This document shows, piece by piece, positions 43,982 to 53,248 of a stretch of DNA of 54,371 bases. The DNA comes from an uncultured Bacteroidales bacterium. Its GTDB lineage: Bacteria > Bacteroidota > Bacteroidia > Bacteroidales > UBA932. The position numbers and the translations under genes were made by a program. Below the pieces are notes generated by a model. The model had not been told where the DNA came from. It saw only the letters and a list, made by a program, of their open reading frames with translations, and did not search any database. Every line of letters starts with the position of its first letter. Positions within the stretch are counted from its first letter, which is position 1. The DNA lies in NCBI GenBank assembly GCA_910585445.1, contig CAJUEK010000012.1:1-54371 (forward strand). Reading direction: 5' to 3'.

Positions 43982-45304
43982 ATGAAAAGAATTTTTATTG
44001 CATTGGCATTGGTCCTTTCAATACAGGCCGCTGATGCGCAGGTAAAGACTCCTGAAGCAGCAAAGAAGGCAGTTGAGGCCGCTGAGGCTGCTGCTCAGAA
44101 TCCTAAGAAGGCTGTCAAGCCAGCTACTTGGCTGAAGCTTGCCGACTCTTATATGGAGGCATACAATGCACCGGCAGGAGCTGCATGGCTCGGCGCTTCA
44201 AAGCAGGAACTCCAGTTTCTCATGGGTTCGGAGAAGCCGCTCTCATCTGAAACGGTGGAACTTTCCGGAGAGCCTATGATGAAGGAGGTTTATGCGAACA
44301 AGGAAATGTTCTTCAACCAGAACGGACAGCTTGTGATGATTAATGTAACCCAGCCTGTTTACGAGGACGCTTTGGCAAAGGCTCTTGAGGCATATGCGGA
44401 GGCCCACAAGGTTGACGTGAAGCAGTCTAAGCTTAAGGACATCAATGCCGGTATCGGACGCGTGTCTGAGAAGTATGTCGAGGAGGGAATGAATGCATAC
44501 CAGCTCGGCGACCTCAAGAAAGCGAGCATCCTTTTCGGAAAGGCAGCTGAGGCGGCTGCTACTGAGCCGCTCGCCAAGGTTGACACTACTGCGCTTTACA
44601 ATGCCGGATTCACAGCATGGGCAGTGCAGGATTATGAGAGGGCAAAAGACTACTTCACCCAGTGTCTTGCCGCGGAGTACTATTATGAGGGCGGTGAGGT
44701 ATTTGCCAAGCTTGCTGATGTTTACAAGAACCTCGGTGACGGAAAGAAGGCTGCAGAAGTGCTTGAGGAAGGCTTCGTGAAATTCCCTCAGAGCCAGAGC
44801 ATCCTTATCGGTCTTATCAACTGGTATCTGGAGAGCGGTGATGATACTGACAGGCTCTTCGTCCTTATTGACGAGGCAAAGAAGAATGAGCCGAACAATG
44901 CTTCCCTTTATTATGTGGAAGGCAACATCCACAACCAGCTCGGAAATACTGAGAAGGCTGTGGAGTCATACTACAAATGCTCTGAAATCAACCCTGAATA
45001 TGAGTACGGCTACATCGGAGCCGGCGTGATGTTCTACAACAAGGCAATCGAGATTCAGGACAAGGCTGCCAATGAGTATGACGACAAGAAGTACATGGCA
45101 CTTGTGGAGGAGTTCGAGAAAACCCTCATGAGCGCATGCGAGCCTTTTGAGAAGGCATACGAAATCTCAAAGGATGAGGCTCTCAAGGTGAACATCGCGG
45201 AGTATCTGAAGAATATCTACTACCGTTTCCGTGACAAGGGACCTCAGTTCGAGGAGGGATACAACAAATATGACGCTGTAGTGAAGGCAGGACGTGCTTC
45301 ATAA
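43982..45304 (+). CDS. exported tetratricopeptide-repeat protein
   Basis: The 440-residue product has a cleavable signal peptide (MKRIFIALALVLSIQAADA-Q) and at least four TPR motifs, clear at about residues 155-195, 205-240, 245-275 and 310-345 (ALYNAGFTAWAVQDYERAKDYF, SLYYVEGNIHNQLGNTEKAVESYY). The first 60 residues are rich in Ala, Lys and Glu. It is probably a periplasmic scaffold. It sits 10 bp after gyrA, ends at a terminator and has no recognised partner here. Confidence 0.85.
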   Translation: MKRIFIALALVLSIQAADAQVKTPEAAKKAVEAAEAAAQNPKKAVKPATWLKLADSYMEAYNAPAGAAWLGASKQELQFLMGSEKPLSSETVELSGEPMMKEVYANKEMFFNQNGQLVMINVTQPVYEDALAKALEAYAEAHKVDVKQSKLKDINAGIGRVSEKYVEEGMNAYQLGDLKKASILFGKAAEAAATEPLAKVDTTALYNAGFTAWAVQDYERAKDYFTQCLAAEYYYEGGEVFAKLADVYKNLGDGKKAAEVLEEGFVKFPQSQSILIGLINWYLESGDDTDRLFVLIDEAKKNEPNNASLYYVEGNIHNQLGNTEKAVESYYKCSEINPEYEYGYIGAGVMFYNKAIEIQDKAANEYDDKKYMALVEEFEKTLMSACEPFEKAYEISKDEALKVNIAEYLKNIYYRFRDKGPQFEEGYNKYDAVVKAGRAS

Positions 45305-45321
45305 TCCGGCTTGCTGAAATA

Positions 45322-45360
45322 AAACAGGGACCGCCCGATTTTCCGGAGCGGTCCCTGTTT
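45322..45360. terminator. bidirectional terminator between the TPR and phoH genes
   Basis: Stem AAACAGGGACCGC (45322-45334) / GCGGTCCCTGTTT (45348-45360), perfect over 13 bp between convergent genes, followed by CTGTTTTG. Confidence 0.85.
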
Positions 45361-45385
45361 CTGTTTTGTGCATAGCTTCATAGTG

Positions 45386-46333
45386 TCATGCCTGTTCCAT
45401 TTTCTCAAAGGCTTTAACAATCTTTGATACCAGAGGGTGGCGTACTATGTCTTCGTTCTTGAAGAAAATCGTGCTGACTCCCTTTATGTTTTTCGTAAGC
45501 TCGATTCCCTTGAGCAGTCCCGAGTCTTTCTTGTTAGGAAGGTCTATCTGGCTCATGTCGCCTGTCACGATGAACTTAGCGTCACATCCCATTCTCGTCA
45601 GGAACATCTTCAGCTGCCCGAGGTTGGTGTTCTGTGCCTCGTCAAGGATTACGCATGCCCTGTCGAGGGTGCGTCCTCTCATATATGCCAGAGGAGCAAT
45701 CTGTATTGTGCCTTCCGCCATGAACTCCTGAAGCCTCTTGGCCGGAATCATGTCACCGAGGGCATCATACAGAGGCTGGAGATACGGGTCGAGCTTGTCT
45801 TTCAGGTCGCCTGGAAGGAAGCCAAGCCTTTCCCCGGCCTCGACTGCCGGCCTTGTGAGTATGATTCGCTTGATTTCCCTGTTCTTCAGTGCCCTGACGG
45901 CAAGGGCTATCGCGATGTATGTCTTTCCGGTTCCCGCAGGGCCTGTGGCGAATATGAGATCGTTGTCGAAATAGGCTTTCACCATTTCCTGCTGTGTGAG
46001 GTTCCTTGCCTTTATCGGCTTGCCGTCATTTCCGTGCACTATGACGGATTCCGCGCATAGCCTGAACCTGTCGGGCGAGGATTCCCCGTCAAAAAGGTCT
46101 TCGACGTCATATGGCGTTACATTGGTCTTGTGCAGCCTCCTTTCCATAAGCATGTTGAGCTTTATGGTAAACTCCTCTATGTCCGAATCCTTTCCGTCGA
46201 GGATTATCTCATTGCCTCTTGCCACAACTTTGAGTTCGGGAAAATAGCTGCAAAGGGCCTCAAGGTTCTTGTCTGCCGCCCCATATACTTCAATGGGGTC
46301 CATGGCTTCAAGTCTGATTGTATTTCTGCTCAT
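45386..46333 (-). CDS. phoH: PhoH-family ATPase
   Basis: The 315-residue product has an N-terminal KH-like region (residues 1-95) and the P-loop ATPase domain with GPAGTGKTYIAIALAVRAL (Walker A, near 131-138) and VILDEAQNTNLGQLK (Walker B). It belongs to the PhoL/YbeZ group linked to RNA metabolism and ribosome maturation, usually next to ybeY, which is not adjacent here. The start lies 1 bp after the stop of the CapA-like gene, so the two are cotranscribed. Confidence 0.93.
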   Translation of the reverse strand: MSRNTIRLEAMDPIEVYGAADKNLEALCSYFPELKVVARGNEIILDGKDSDIEEFTIKLNMLMERRLHKTNVTPYDVEDLFDGESSPDRFRLCAESVIVHGNDGKPIKARNLTQQEMVKAYFDNDLIFATGPAGTGKTYIAIALAVRALKNREIKRIILTRPAVEAGERLGFLPGDLKDKLDPYLQPLYDALGDMIPAKRLQEFMAEGTIQIAPLAYMRGRTLDRACVILDEAQNTNLGQLKMFLTRMGCDAKFIVTGDMSQIDLPNKKDSGLLKGIELTKNIKGVSTIFFKNEDIVRHPLVSKIVKAFEKMEQA

Positions 46334-46334
46334 A

Positions 46335-47534
46335 TCATTTGTTTTTGTCGTTAATCGTGCCGGCGTTCTGGAAGCCTTCCTTTATGCCCGTCTCCTGCAT
46401 CACTTTGCTGTAGGTCCTGACCATTTTGTCATAGTCCCATTTGCCGGTCCATTCGTTTCTGCGTCCGATGAAGTCCGCGACAGGTATGACAGTGTATGAT
46501 TTGCCGTATCCTCCTGGAGCTGAGCACCACAGATATGTCATCTCGACCGGCAGCATCTCAAGGTCTCCGTTGAAGTTGCGCGCTATCCTTATCGTTGCCA
46601 TCAGTTCGAGCTGGGTGTTTGCCGCACTCATGTTGGAGACGGCATTTCCCAAAGAATATGCCACAGGGACCTGTCTGGCCTTTGTGCCGTCATTGGCACT
46701 GATGAGCGAGAAGTCCTGTACAACGTGAGGATGGGCGCCTATTATAATGTCCGCACCCATGTCTGCAAGCTGCTGTGCGGTCTTTTTCTGGCTTTCTGAA
46801 TGTTTCAGCCTGTATTCTGTCCCCCAATGCGGAAGGGCTATCGTGAAGTCCGCTTCCTGTGCTTTCCGGAATGCTTCCCGGAGGGACCCGCTGTCGTCCA
46901 TAAGGTTCACTTTAGGCCATTCTGATGACAGCGGGGAGTTTGTCCCGTATGTGAAATTGACAAGGGCAACCGATATTCCTTTCCTGCGGATTGTCAGAGG
47001 AAAGTTTCCTGAAAGTCCGTCTTCGTCTTCCGCCAGTCCCGTGAACCTGATTCCGTGCGTCTGTTCAAGCTTTCGGTATATGCTGATGGTGCGTGCAGCT
47101 CCTGCACTTCCTTTGTCGAATATGTGGTTGTTTGCCGCAAGGAATACGTCAAAGCCGGTTTCCGCCAGAAACGGGGCGAAAGAATCCGGTGCGGAAAAGC
47201 ATGGATAGCCTGTGTAGGGCTTGCCCGCAAGGGTGAACTCCATGTTGGCCACGACAATATCCGCACTGCCGATTTCTTCTGACAGCAAAGAAAAGTACGA
47301 TGAGAAATCGTAAGCCCCATCTTCTGACGCAGCGGTTTCTATCTGTCTGGTGTGCATCATTATGTCCCCGAATATGCGCATGGTAAGAGTGTCATTCCGG
47401 AAGAGGGGAGCAGCCCTGTTGAGGCTTTCCTCAAAAAGGTGCATGCCGGTATCTTGCGCGCAGATGCCGCTGCCTGAAAGCAGTGCTATGGCTGCGGTCA
47501 TTATGTGTAGTATGTGTCTGGTCTGTTTCTGCAA
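46335..47534 (-). CDS. exported CapA/PgsA-like metallophosphatase-fold protein
   Basis: The 399-residue product has a signal peptide (to about residue 26, GICAQ) and a PGA_cap domain (residues 50-330): FGDIMMH, ADIVVANMEFTLAG, AANNHIFDKG, LPHWGTEY and GADIIIGAHPHVVQ. These carry the metal-binding Asp, Asn and His residues of the fold. Members help make poly-gamma-glutamate capsules, but no pgsB or pgsC is near, so the role is open. First gene of the operon with phoH. Confidence 0.87.
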   Translation of the reverse strand: MQKQTRHILHIMTAAIALLSGSGICAQDTGMHLFEESLNRAAPLFRNDTLTMRIFGDIMMHTRQIETAASEDGAYDFSSYFSLLSEEIGSADIVVANMEFTLAGKPYTGYPCFSAPDSFAPFLAETGFDVFLAANNHIFDKGSAGAARTISIYRKLEQTHGIRFTGLAEDEDGLSGNFPLTIRRKGISVALVNFTYGTNSPLSSEWPKVNLMDDSGSLREAFRKAQEADFTIALPHWGTEYRLKHSESQKKTAQQLADMGADIIIGAHPHVVQDFSLISANDGTKARQVPVAYSLGNAVSNMSAANTQLELMATIRIARNFNGDLEMLPVEMTYLWCSAPGGYGKSYTVIPVADFIGRRNEWTGKWDYDKMVRTYSKVMQETGIKEGFQNAGTINDKNK

Positions 47535-47556
47535 TGTGTCAGATGGTTAGATTTTA

Positions 47557-47564
47557 CAAATATA
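47557..47564 (-). promoter_or_regulatory. -7 element of the CapA-like/phoH operon
   Basis: TATATTTG on the minus strand, an exact match, 23 bp before the ATG; it is back-to-back with the SPOR promoter. Confidence 0.5.
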
Positions 47565-47574
47565 TCATTTTTAT

Positions 47575-47605
47575 TTTGTCCCAGACCATTAAATCGTTAA
47601 ATTTG
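47575..47605 (+). promoter_or_regulatory. promoter of the SPOR lipoprotein operon
   Basis: TTTG (47575-47578), a 19-bp spacer and TAAATTTG (47598-47605), both exact. Confidence 0.78.
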
Positions 47606-47629
47606 CGCGAATACGCAATTAGTAAATGT

Positions 47630-48148
47630 ATGAAGCAATCTTATATCTTGCTTGCTCTTGCGGTCATGATGACGGTAACCGGATGCGATTTCTTCCGCAG
47701 GCTTGCCGGACGCCCCACGAGTGAGTACATTGAAGAAAAGAAGCTTGAAATCCTGCGTGCTGAGGAGGCTGCCGCAAGGGCGCGCCTGGATTCGCTGCAG
47801 CAGGAGCAGCAGGCTGTACGGGATTCTATAGCGGCCTTGGATTCTCTCAAGCAGCAGGGTGGCACTATCCTGAATCCGACAAAGCTCGGAGGATTGTTCG
47901 CCACAAAGCTGGAATCAAGATATTATATAATCGTAGGGACTTTCCGTGCCCGTTCAAATGCCGAGACCCTTCTGCGCGAAGTCGCGGATAACGGGGATTA
48001 TGCTCCAGCCCTGATTTCTTTCCGCAACGGTATGATAGCGGTAGGAGTATGTCCACGCAATAAGATTGCGGACGCGGTCGCTGCCCTTGACCTTGTGAGG
48101 AATGAGGCATTCTGCCCGTCTGACGTATGGATTCTTTTGAACGAATGA
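47630..48148 (+). CDS. SPOR-domain lipoprotein
   Basis: The 172-residue product has a lipobox TVTG-C (Cys19), a charged coiled-coil stretch (residues 30-75, EEKKLEILRAEEAAARARL) and a C-terminal SPOR domain (about 95-170: RYYIIVGTFRARSNAETLLREV), which binds denuded glycan strands at division sites. ATG 47630 follows an ideal promoter. Its stop overlaps the start of the M28-TonB gene by 4 bp (ATGA), which ties the two functions together. Confidence 0.88.
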   Translation: MKQSYILLALAVMMTVTGCDFFRRLAGRPTSEYIEEKKLEILRAEEAAARARLDSLQQEQQAVRDSIAALDSLKQQGGTILNPTKLGGLFATKLESRYYIIVGTFRARSNAETLLREVADNGDYAPALISFRNGMIAVGVCPRNKIADAVAALDLVRNEAFCPSDVWILLNE

Positions 48149-49515
48149 TGCGTATGAGGAAAGAAATCTTGCTTGCAGTCTGTTCTGCTTTGTTTTTGAA
48201 TGCCGGTGCATATGCCCAGTACAACGGTTCATCTGCATATATGGACCTTTATGACAGTGAGACGGCCTCTGCCTTGAAATCCCATGTGCGCGAATTGTCT
48301 TCTGCGATGATGGAAGGGCGCAAGGCCGGTTCTGAAGGTGAGCGCCTTGCCGCGGATTATGTTTCGGAACAGCTCAGGAGCTATGGCGTAGATGTGCTCT
48401 CTCCGGAGGGTGGGGATGTTTTCGGTCTCAGGACAGAAGCCGGGGACACTCTGACATCAAGAAATGTCGTCGGATTTGTCCAGGGATATGACAGGACCTT
48501 GCGTGACCGCTACATTGTCGTGGGGGCAAGGCTTGACAATCTCGGTGAGATGACAATGACCGTTGACGGAGAGCCGGCCACAAAGATATTCTATGGGGCG
48601 AACGGCAATGCTTCCGGTCTTGCGATGATGCTTGAGCTGGCACGTATGGTGCGTACAAATTCCATACTTTTCCGCCGCTCCGTCATATTCGTGGCCTTCG
48701 GCGCCTCTTCTGAGACATTTGCCGGGTCGTGGTATTTTCTGAACAGGGCGTTCTCGGATGTGGACAAGATTGACGCCATGGTCAATCTGGACATGCTCGG
48801 TACAGGGTACAACGGTTTTTATGCATATACTTCGTCCAATGCTGACATGAACGCGATAATCCGCACTTTGGCCGGCGACCTCCAGCCTGTGCTGCCTGAA
48901 GTCGTGGCTGCGGAGACATATCCGTCGGACCACAGGGCTTTCTACGCGAAAGATATACCTTCTGTAATGTTCACCACGGGACGTTATCCGGAGCATAACA
49001 CCGAGAAGGATACGCCGTCCATAATAGAGTGGCAGATGATGGAGCGCGAGCTTGAGTATGTCTATAATTTTACGCTTGCGCTTGCATGTCATGAGGGGAA
49101 AATTTCTTTCAGGCCGTCTGAGCAGAAAGGCAAGACCTCCTCTTATGAAGGCGTAGTGGCATATCATGATTGTGACCAGAAACCGATGTTCCTCAACAGT
49201 CCGGACCCGCGCCAATTTCTGCAGAAGTGGGTATATCAGTATCTTAAATATCCTGCTTCAGCAGTGCGTGACGGCATTCAGGGCCGTGTCCTGGTTGAAT
49301 TCATAATCGGAAAGGACGGGAAAGTCACTGACGTGCGTGTGGTGAAGGGCGTTTCAGAGGAGCTTGATGCTGAGGCGCTGAAAGTAGTGGGCGCTTCACC
49401 GAAATGGAAGCCGGGGCGTGTGAACGGCAACAAGGTCAGGACGTCAATGACCATACCGGTGGAGTTCCGTCTTGAAAAGAAAGGCGGCCGCGGTAGTTTC
49501 GGGATAAAGAAATAA
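48145..49515 (+). CDS. degenerate M28 peptidase-like protein fused to a TonB C-terminal domain
   Basis: The 456-residue product has a signal peptide (MRKEILLAVCSALFLNAGAYA), an M28-like domain (about 35-320) and a TonB_C domain (about 355-450: KYPASAVRDGIQGRVLVEF, VVKGVSEELDAEALKVV, WKPGRVNGNKVRTSM). In the M28 part only Asp216 (NLDMLG) and His263 (SDHRAF) of the zinc ligands remain. The usual His is Arg129 (VGARLDNLG), the bridging Asp is Gly154 (GANGNASG), and the Glu-Glu pair is Ser188-Ser189 (FGASSETF). It is therefore probably not a peptidase. ATG 48145 is chosen for the 4-bp overlap; 48154 is also possible. Confidence 0.85.
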   Translation: MMRMRKEILLAVCSALFLNAGAYAQYNGSSAYMDLYDSETASALKSHVRELSSAMMEGRKAGSEGERLAADYVSEQLRSYGVDVLSPEGGDVFGLRTEAGDTLTSRNVVGFVQGYDRTLRDRYIVVGARLDNLGEMTMTVDGEPATKIFYGANGNASGLAMMLELARMVRTNSILFRRSVIFVAFGASSETFAGSWYFLNRAFSDVDKIDAMVNLDMLGTGYNGFYAYTSSNADMNAIIRTLAGDLQPVLPEVVAAETYPSDHRAFYAKDIPSVMFTTGRYPEHNTEKDTPSIIEWQMMERELEYVYNFTLALACHEGKISFRPSEQKGKTSSYEGVVAYHDCDQKPMFLNSPDPRQFLQKWVYQYLKYPASAVRDGIQGRVLVEFIIGKDGKVTDVRVVKGVSEELDAEALKVVGASPKWKPGRVNGNKVRTSMTIPVEFRLEKKGGRGSFGIKK

Positions 49516-49518
49516 TAT

Positions 49519-49526
49519 TACTTTTG
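49519..49526 (+). promoter_or_regulatory. -7 element of leuS
   Basis: TACTTTTG, an exact match, 26 bp before the start codon; TTTC at 49497-49500 is the nearest -33 candidate (18-bp spacer). Confidence 0.55.
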
Positions 49527-49552
49527 CAGGTTGAATAAAACATTCGATACCT

Positions 49553-52318
49553 ATGGAATATAATTTTAAGGAAATTGAAAAAAAATGGCAGGCCTTTTGG
49601 GCTGCCAATCAGACTTTCAAGGCAGATATTGATAATTCCAAGCCTAAATATTATGTGCTGGACATGTTCCCATATCCTTCCGGTGCCGGACTTCATGTGG
49701 GACATCCGCTCGGGTATATAGCCAGTGACATTTATAGCCGTTACAAGCGTCTGTGCGGCTTCAATGTGCTGCATCCAATGGGATATGACGCGTTCGGGCT
49801 TCCGGCTGAGCAGTATGCCATACAGACCGGCCAGCATCCGGCTGAAACTACGAAAAAGAATATAGCGCGCTATAGGGAGCAGCTTGACAGGATAGGATTC
49901 TCCTATGACTGGTCACGTGAGGTGCGCACTTGTGAGCCTGAGTATTACAAATGGACACAGTGGGCATTCCTGAAGATGTTCGGATGCTGGTATGACAATG
50001 CCCAGGGAAAGGCACGTCCTGTCGAAGAGCTTGTAGCTGCGTTCAGCCAGGGAGGCAGTGCGGCTGTTGATGCGGCATGCGGTGATGTTGAGCCGTTCAC
50101 GGCAGAACAGTGGAATGCATTTGATGAGAAGGAGAAATCCGCTGTCCTGATGCAGTACAGGATAGCATATCAGGGCGAGACATCAGTGAACTGGTGCCAG
50201 GCCTTGGGGACGGTACTTGCGAATGACGAGGTCAAGGAAGGATATTCCGTGCGAGGAGGCCATCCGGTGGAGCAGAAGAAGATGACACAGTGGCAGCTCA
50301 GGGTTTCCGCATATGCGGGAAGGCTTCTTGAGGACCTTGAGTCTCTGGACTGGACTGACTCTCTGAAGGATATGCAGCGCAACTGGATAGGCAGGAGCCA
50401 GGGTGCCGAGATGGTGTTCAAGACATATAATGGTGACAAGGAGTACGATGTCACCATCTTCACTACGCGTGCGGATACCGTGTTCGGCGTCACTTTCATG
50501 GTGCTGGCGCCTGAGAGCGAGTGGGTCGGCAAGCTGACTTCACAGGAGCAGAAAGATGCTGTTGAGGAGTATGTGGCAGCGGCGAGGAAAAAGACGGAGC
50601 GCGAGAGGATGGCGGAGACACGCAAGGTTACTGGAGTGTTCTCGGGTTCATATGCGGTCAATCCGCTGACCGGAGAGAAAGTCCCTGTGTGGATTTCCGA
50701 ATATGTGCTCGCCGGCTATGGTACAGGAGCTATTATGGCGGTTCCTGCGCATGACAGCCGTGACTATGCTTTTGCAAAGAGGTTTGACCTTCCGATTATT
50801 CCTCTGATTGAGGGATGCGATGTGAGTGAATCCAGCTTTGACGCCAAGGAGGGAATCATGTGCAATTCAGGCTTCCTCAATGGCATGAGCGTCAAGGATG
50901 CTATTCCTGCGGCAATTGACTATGTTGAGAAGAACGGAATCGGACACAGGAAGATAAACTATCGTCTCCGTGATGCGATTTTCTCACGCCAGAGATATTG
51001 GGGAGAGCCTTTCCCAGTCTATTTCAAGGACGGAATCGCTACACCTATGCCTTTTGAGAGCCTTCCGCTCAGACTTCCTGAGATTGACAAGTATCTTCCG
51101 ACATCTACGGGCGAGCCGCCTTTGGGACGTGCCGCTGACTGGAATGTGGACGGCTGGCCTATAGAAAAGAGCACCATGCCTGGCTTTGCAGGCAGCAGCG
51201 CGTATTATCTGCGCTATATGGACCCGCATAACGGGGACGCTCTTGTAGGAAAGGAGGCTGACAGCTACTGGAGGGATGTTGACCTTTATATCGGAGGTAC
51301 AGAGCATGCTACCGGCCACCTCATATACTCCCGTTTCTGGAACAAGTTCCTTTATGACCTCGGTTATGTATGCGAGAAAGAGCCTTTCAGGAAACTGATA
51401 AACCAGGGAATGATTCAGGGACGCTCAAATTTCGTATATCGCATCATAAATACCAACACCTTTGTTTCTCTCGGGCTCAAGGACAATTATGAGACGACAG
51501 AGATACATGTGGATGTGAACATTGTGCATAATGACAGGCTTGACATGGATGCCTTCCGTAAATGGATGCCTGATTTTGCTGATGCCGAATTCATACTCGA
51601 GGACGGGGAATATGTGTGCGGCTGGGCAGTGGAGAAGATGTCCAAGTCCATGTATAATGTCGTGAACCCGGATATGATATGCGATACTTACGGAGCTGAT
51701 ACCCTCAGGCTTTATGAGATGTTCCTCGGGCCTCTTGAGCAGTCCAAGCCATGGGATACCAAGGGCATTGACGGCGTGAACCGCTTCCTCAAGAGGGTAT
51801 GGAGGATGTTCTATGACCGTGACGGCTTCATCGTTACGGAGGGCAAGGCTTCCGCAGAAGAACTGAAGTCCCTGCACAAGCTGATAGGAAAAGTCCGCTC
51901 TGATATAGAGGCCTTCTCGTTCAACACTGCCGTGAGCGCATTCATGATTGCCGTGAACGAACTGTATGAACTGAAATGCAACAAGCGCGAGATTCTTGAG
52001 CCTTTGATTGTGCTCCTGTCGCCTTTTGCACCTCATATCGCCGAGGAACTTTGGGCTGCTCTCGGACATGGTGAAAGCATCTCCTATGCGGCCTTCCCGG
52101 AGTATGTGGAGGCTTATACTGTTGAAAACACATGTACTTATGCCGTCTCATTCAATGGAAAGACACGTTTCACGGTTGAGCTTTCTGCCGGAATGTCACG
52201 TGAGGAGGTTGAGGCTCATGTACGCGGACTTGAACAGACTGCGAAATATGTAGCCGGAGGCAATATCGTGAAAGTGATAGTAGTGCCTGGAAAAATTGTC
52301 AACATAGTCGTCAAGTAA
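49553..52318 (+). CDS. leuS: leucyl-tRNA synthetase
   Basis: Charges tRNA-Leu. The 921-residue class I enzyme has HIGH as HVGH (48-51, in GLHVGHPLGY), a CP1 editing domain (about 230-430, with TRADTVFGVTFMVL and AVPAHDSRD), KMSKS at 695-699 (EKMSKSMYN), and the anticodon-binding and C-terminal domains. An insert near residues 150-190 (ARPVEELVAAF, VDAACGDVEPF) is also seen in other Bacteroidota LeuRS. Two YitT genes follow, the first after 3 bp. Confidence 0.97.
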   Translation: MEYNFKEIEKKWQAFWAANQTFKADIDNSKPKYYVLDMFPYPSGAGLHVGHPLGYIASDIYSRYKRLCGFNVLHPMGYDAFGLPAEQYAIQTGQHPAETTKKNIARYREQLDRIGFSYDWSREVRTCEPEYYKWTQWAFLKMFGCWYDNAQGKARPVEELVAAFSQGGSAAVDAACGDVEPFTAEQWNAFDEKEKSAVLMQYRIAYQGETSVNWCQALGTVLANDEVKEGYSVRGGHPVEQKKMTQWQLRVSAYAGRLLEDLESLDWTDSLKDMQRNWIGRSQGAEMVFKTYNGDKEYDVTIFTTRADTVFGVTFMVLAPESEWVGKLTSQEQKDAVEEYVAAARKKTERERMAETRKVTGVFSGSYAVNPLTGEKVPVWISEYVLAGYGTGAIMAVPAHDSRDYAFAKRFDLPIIPLIEGCDVSESSFDAKEGIMCNSGFLNGMSVKDAIPAAIDYVEKNGIGHRKINYRLRDAIFSRQRYWGEPFPVYFKDGIATPMPFESLPLRLPEIDKYLPTSTGEPPLGRAADWNVDGWPIEKSTMPGFAGSSAYYLRYMDPHNGDALVGKEADSYWRDVDLYIGGTEHATGHLIYSRFWNKFLYDLGYVCEKEPFRKLINQGMIQGRSNFVYRIINTNTFVSLGLKDNYETTEIHVDVNIVHNDRLDMDAFRKWMPDFADAEFILEDGEYVCGWAVEKMSKSMYNVVNPDMICDTYGADTLRLYEMFLGPLEQSKPWDTKGIDGVNRFLKRVWRMFYDRDGFIVTEGKASAEELKSLHKLIGKVRSDIEAFSFNTAVSAFMIAVNELYELKCNKREILEPLIVLLSPFAPHIAEELWAALGHGESISYAAFPEYVEAYTVENTCTYAVSFNGKTRFTVELSAGMSREEVEAHVRGLEQTAKYVAGGNIVKVIVVPGKIVNIVVK

Positions 52319-52321
52319 GCA

Positions 52322-53248
52322 ATGAAAGCCAGAAAAATATTGGCAGTGCTGTGGGATTATCTGCTGCTGTCGGTCGGAACTCTCATTTATTGTCTGGGAT
52401 GGACTTCATTCCTGATTCCCAATGGTCTGGCAAGCGGTGGCCTGACCGGATTGTGCACAATCATCCAGTACGGTACCGGAGGAGCGATTCCTATAGGTGT
52501 GAGTTTCCCGATAATCAATGTCTTCCTGCTCATTCTGGCAGTTATAGTGATGGGCAAGGCATTCGGGTTCAAGACCATCTATGTCATAGCTCTTTCGTCC
52601 CTGTTGTTTGAGGTGCTTCCCGGATTTCCGCAGCTGGAAGTCGTGGACCCGGAGCGCTTTGACAAATTCCTTGTCGCCATTGTCGGAGCTTCGCTTGAGG
52701 CTGTCGGCATCGGACTGACCCTGCTCAGGGGAGGCAGTACCGGAGGAACTGACATTGTCGCCATGATTGTCAATAAGTATTGGCCTGTGTCACCAGGAAG
52801 GGTATATATGGTTACGGACATATTCATAATCGCTTCCATGCTTCTTGTTCCTGGAATGGGAATCGTGGATATGATTTATGGTTATGTAATCATGCTCACT
52901 TTTTCTTTCGGGGTGGATTTTGTCCTGCTCGGCAACAAGTCTTCTGTCCAGATATTGGTCTTTTCATCAAAATATAAGGAAATCGCCGACCACATGATAA
53001 ATGATGTGCACAGGGGGGTGACCGCCCTGCAGTCCGTAGGATGGTACACTCAGAGCGAGGGAAAGGTTCTTCTTATTGTGGCGAGGAAACATCAGATGAA
53101 TGACGTCGTGAATGAGGTAAAGGCGATAGACCGCTCCGCATTCATTTCAGTTTCCACTGCCATGGGGGTCTATGGCGAAGGATTCGAGGAAGTAAAATCC
53201 GGTCTGAAACTTAAGAAAAAGGAACATTTGAACGAGGATATGAAATGA
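52322..53248 (+). CDS. YitT-family membrane protein (first copy)
   Basis: The 308-residue product has five to six membrane segments (residues 10-200; LGWTSFLIPNGLASGGLTGL, GGSTGGTDIVAMI) and a C-terminal DUF2179 domain (about 225-290, VHRGVTALQSVGWYTQSEGKVLLIVARK seen in part). The function of the family is unknown, with transport the common guess. It ends in a 4-bp overlap with its paralogue, so the two are translated together and may form one complex. Confidence 0.9.
   Translation: MKARKILAVLWDYLLLSVGTLIYCLGWTSFLIPNGLASGGLTGLCTIIQYGTGGAIPIGVSFPIINVFLLILAVIVMGKAFGFKTIYVIALSSLLFEVLPGFPQLEVVDPERFDKFLVAIVGASLEAVGIGLTLLRGGSTGGTDIVAMIVNKYWPVSPGRVYMVTDIFIIASMLLVPGMGIVDMIYGYVIMLTFSFGVDFVLLGNKSSVQILVFSSKYKEIADHMINDVHRGVTALQSVGWYTQSEGKVLLIVARKHQMNDVVNEVKAIDRSAFISVSTAMGVYGEGFEEVKSGLKLKKKEHLNEDMK

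Noticed and set aside
46335..47534. Part of a poly-gamma-glutamate capsule system
   Set aside because: Only the CapA-like domain is present; pgsB and pgsC homologues are missing and the cotranscribed gene is phoH.
53013..53018. G6 run in the first YitT gene as another slippage site
   Set aside because: The frame is intact and a run of six is too short to be a convincing phase-variation tract.
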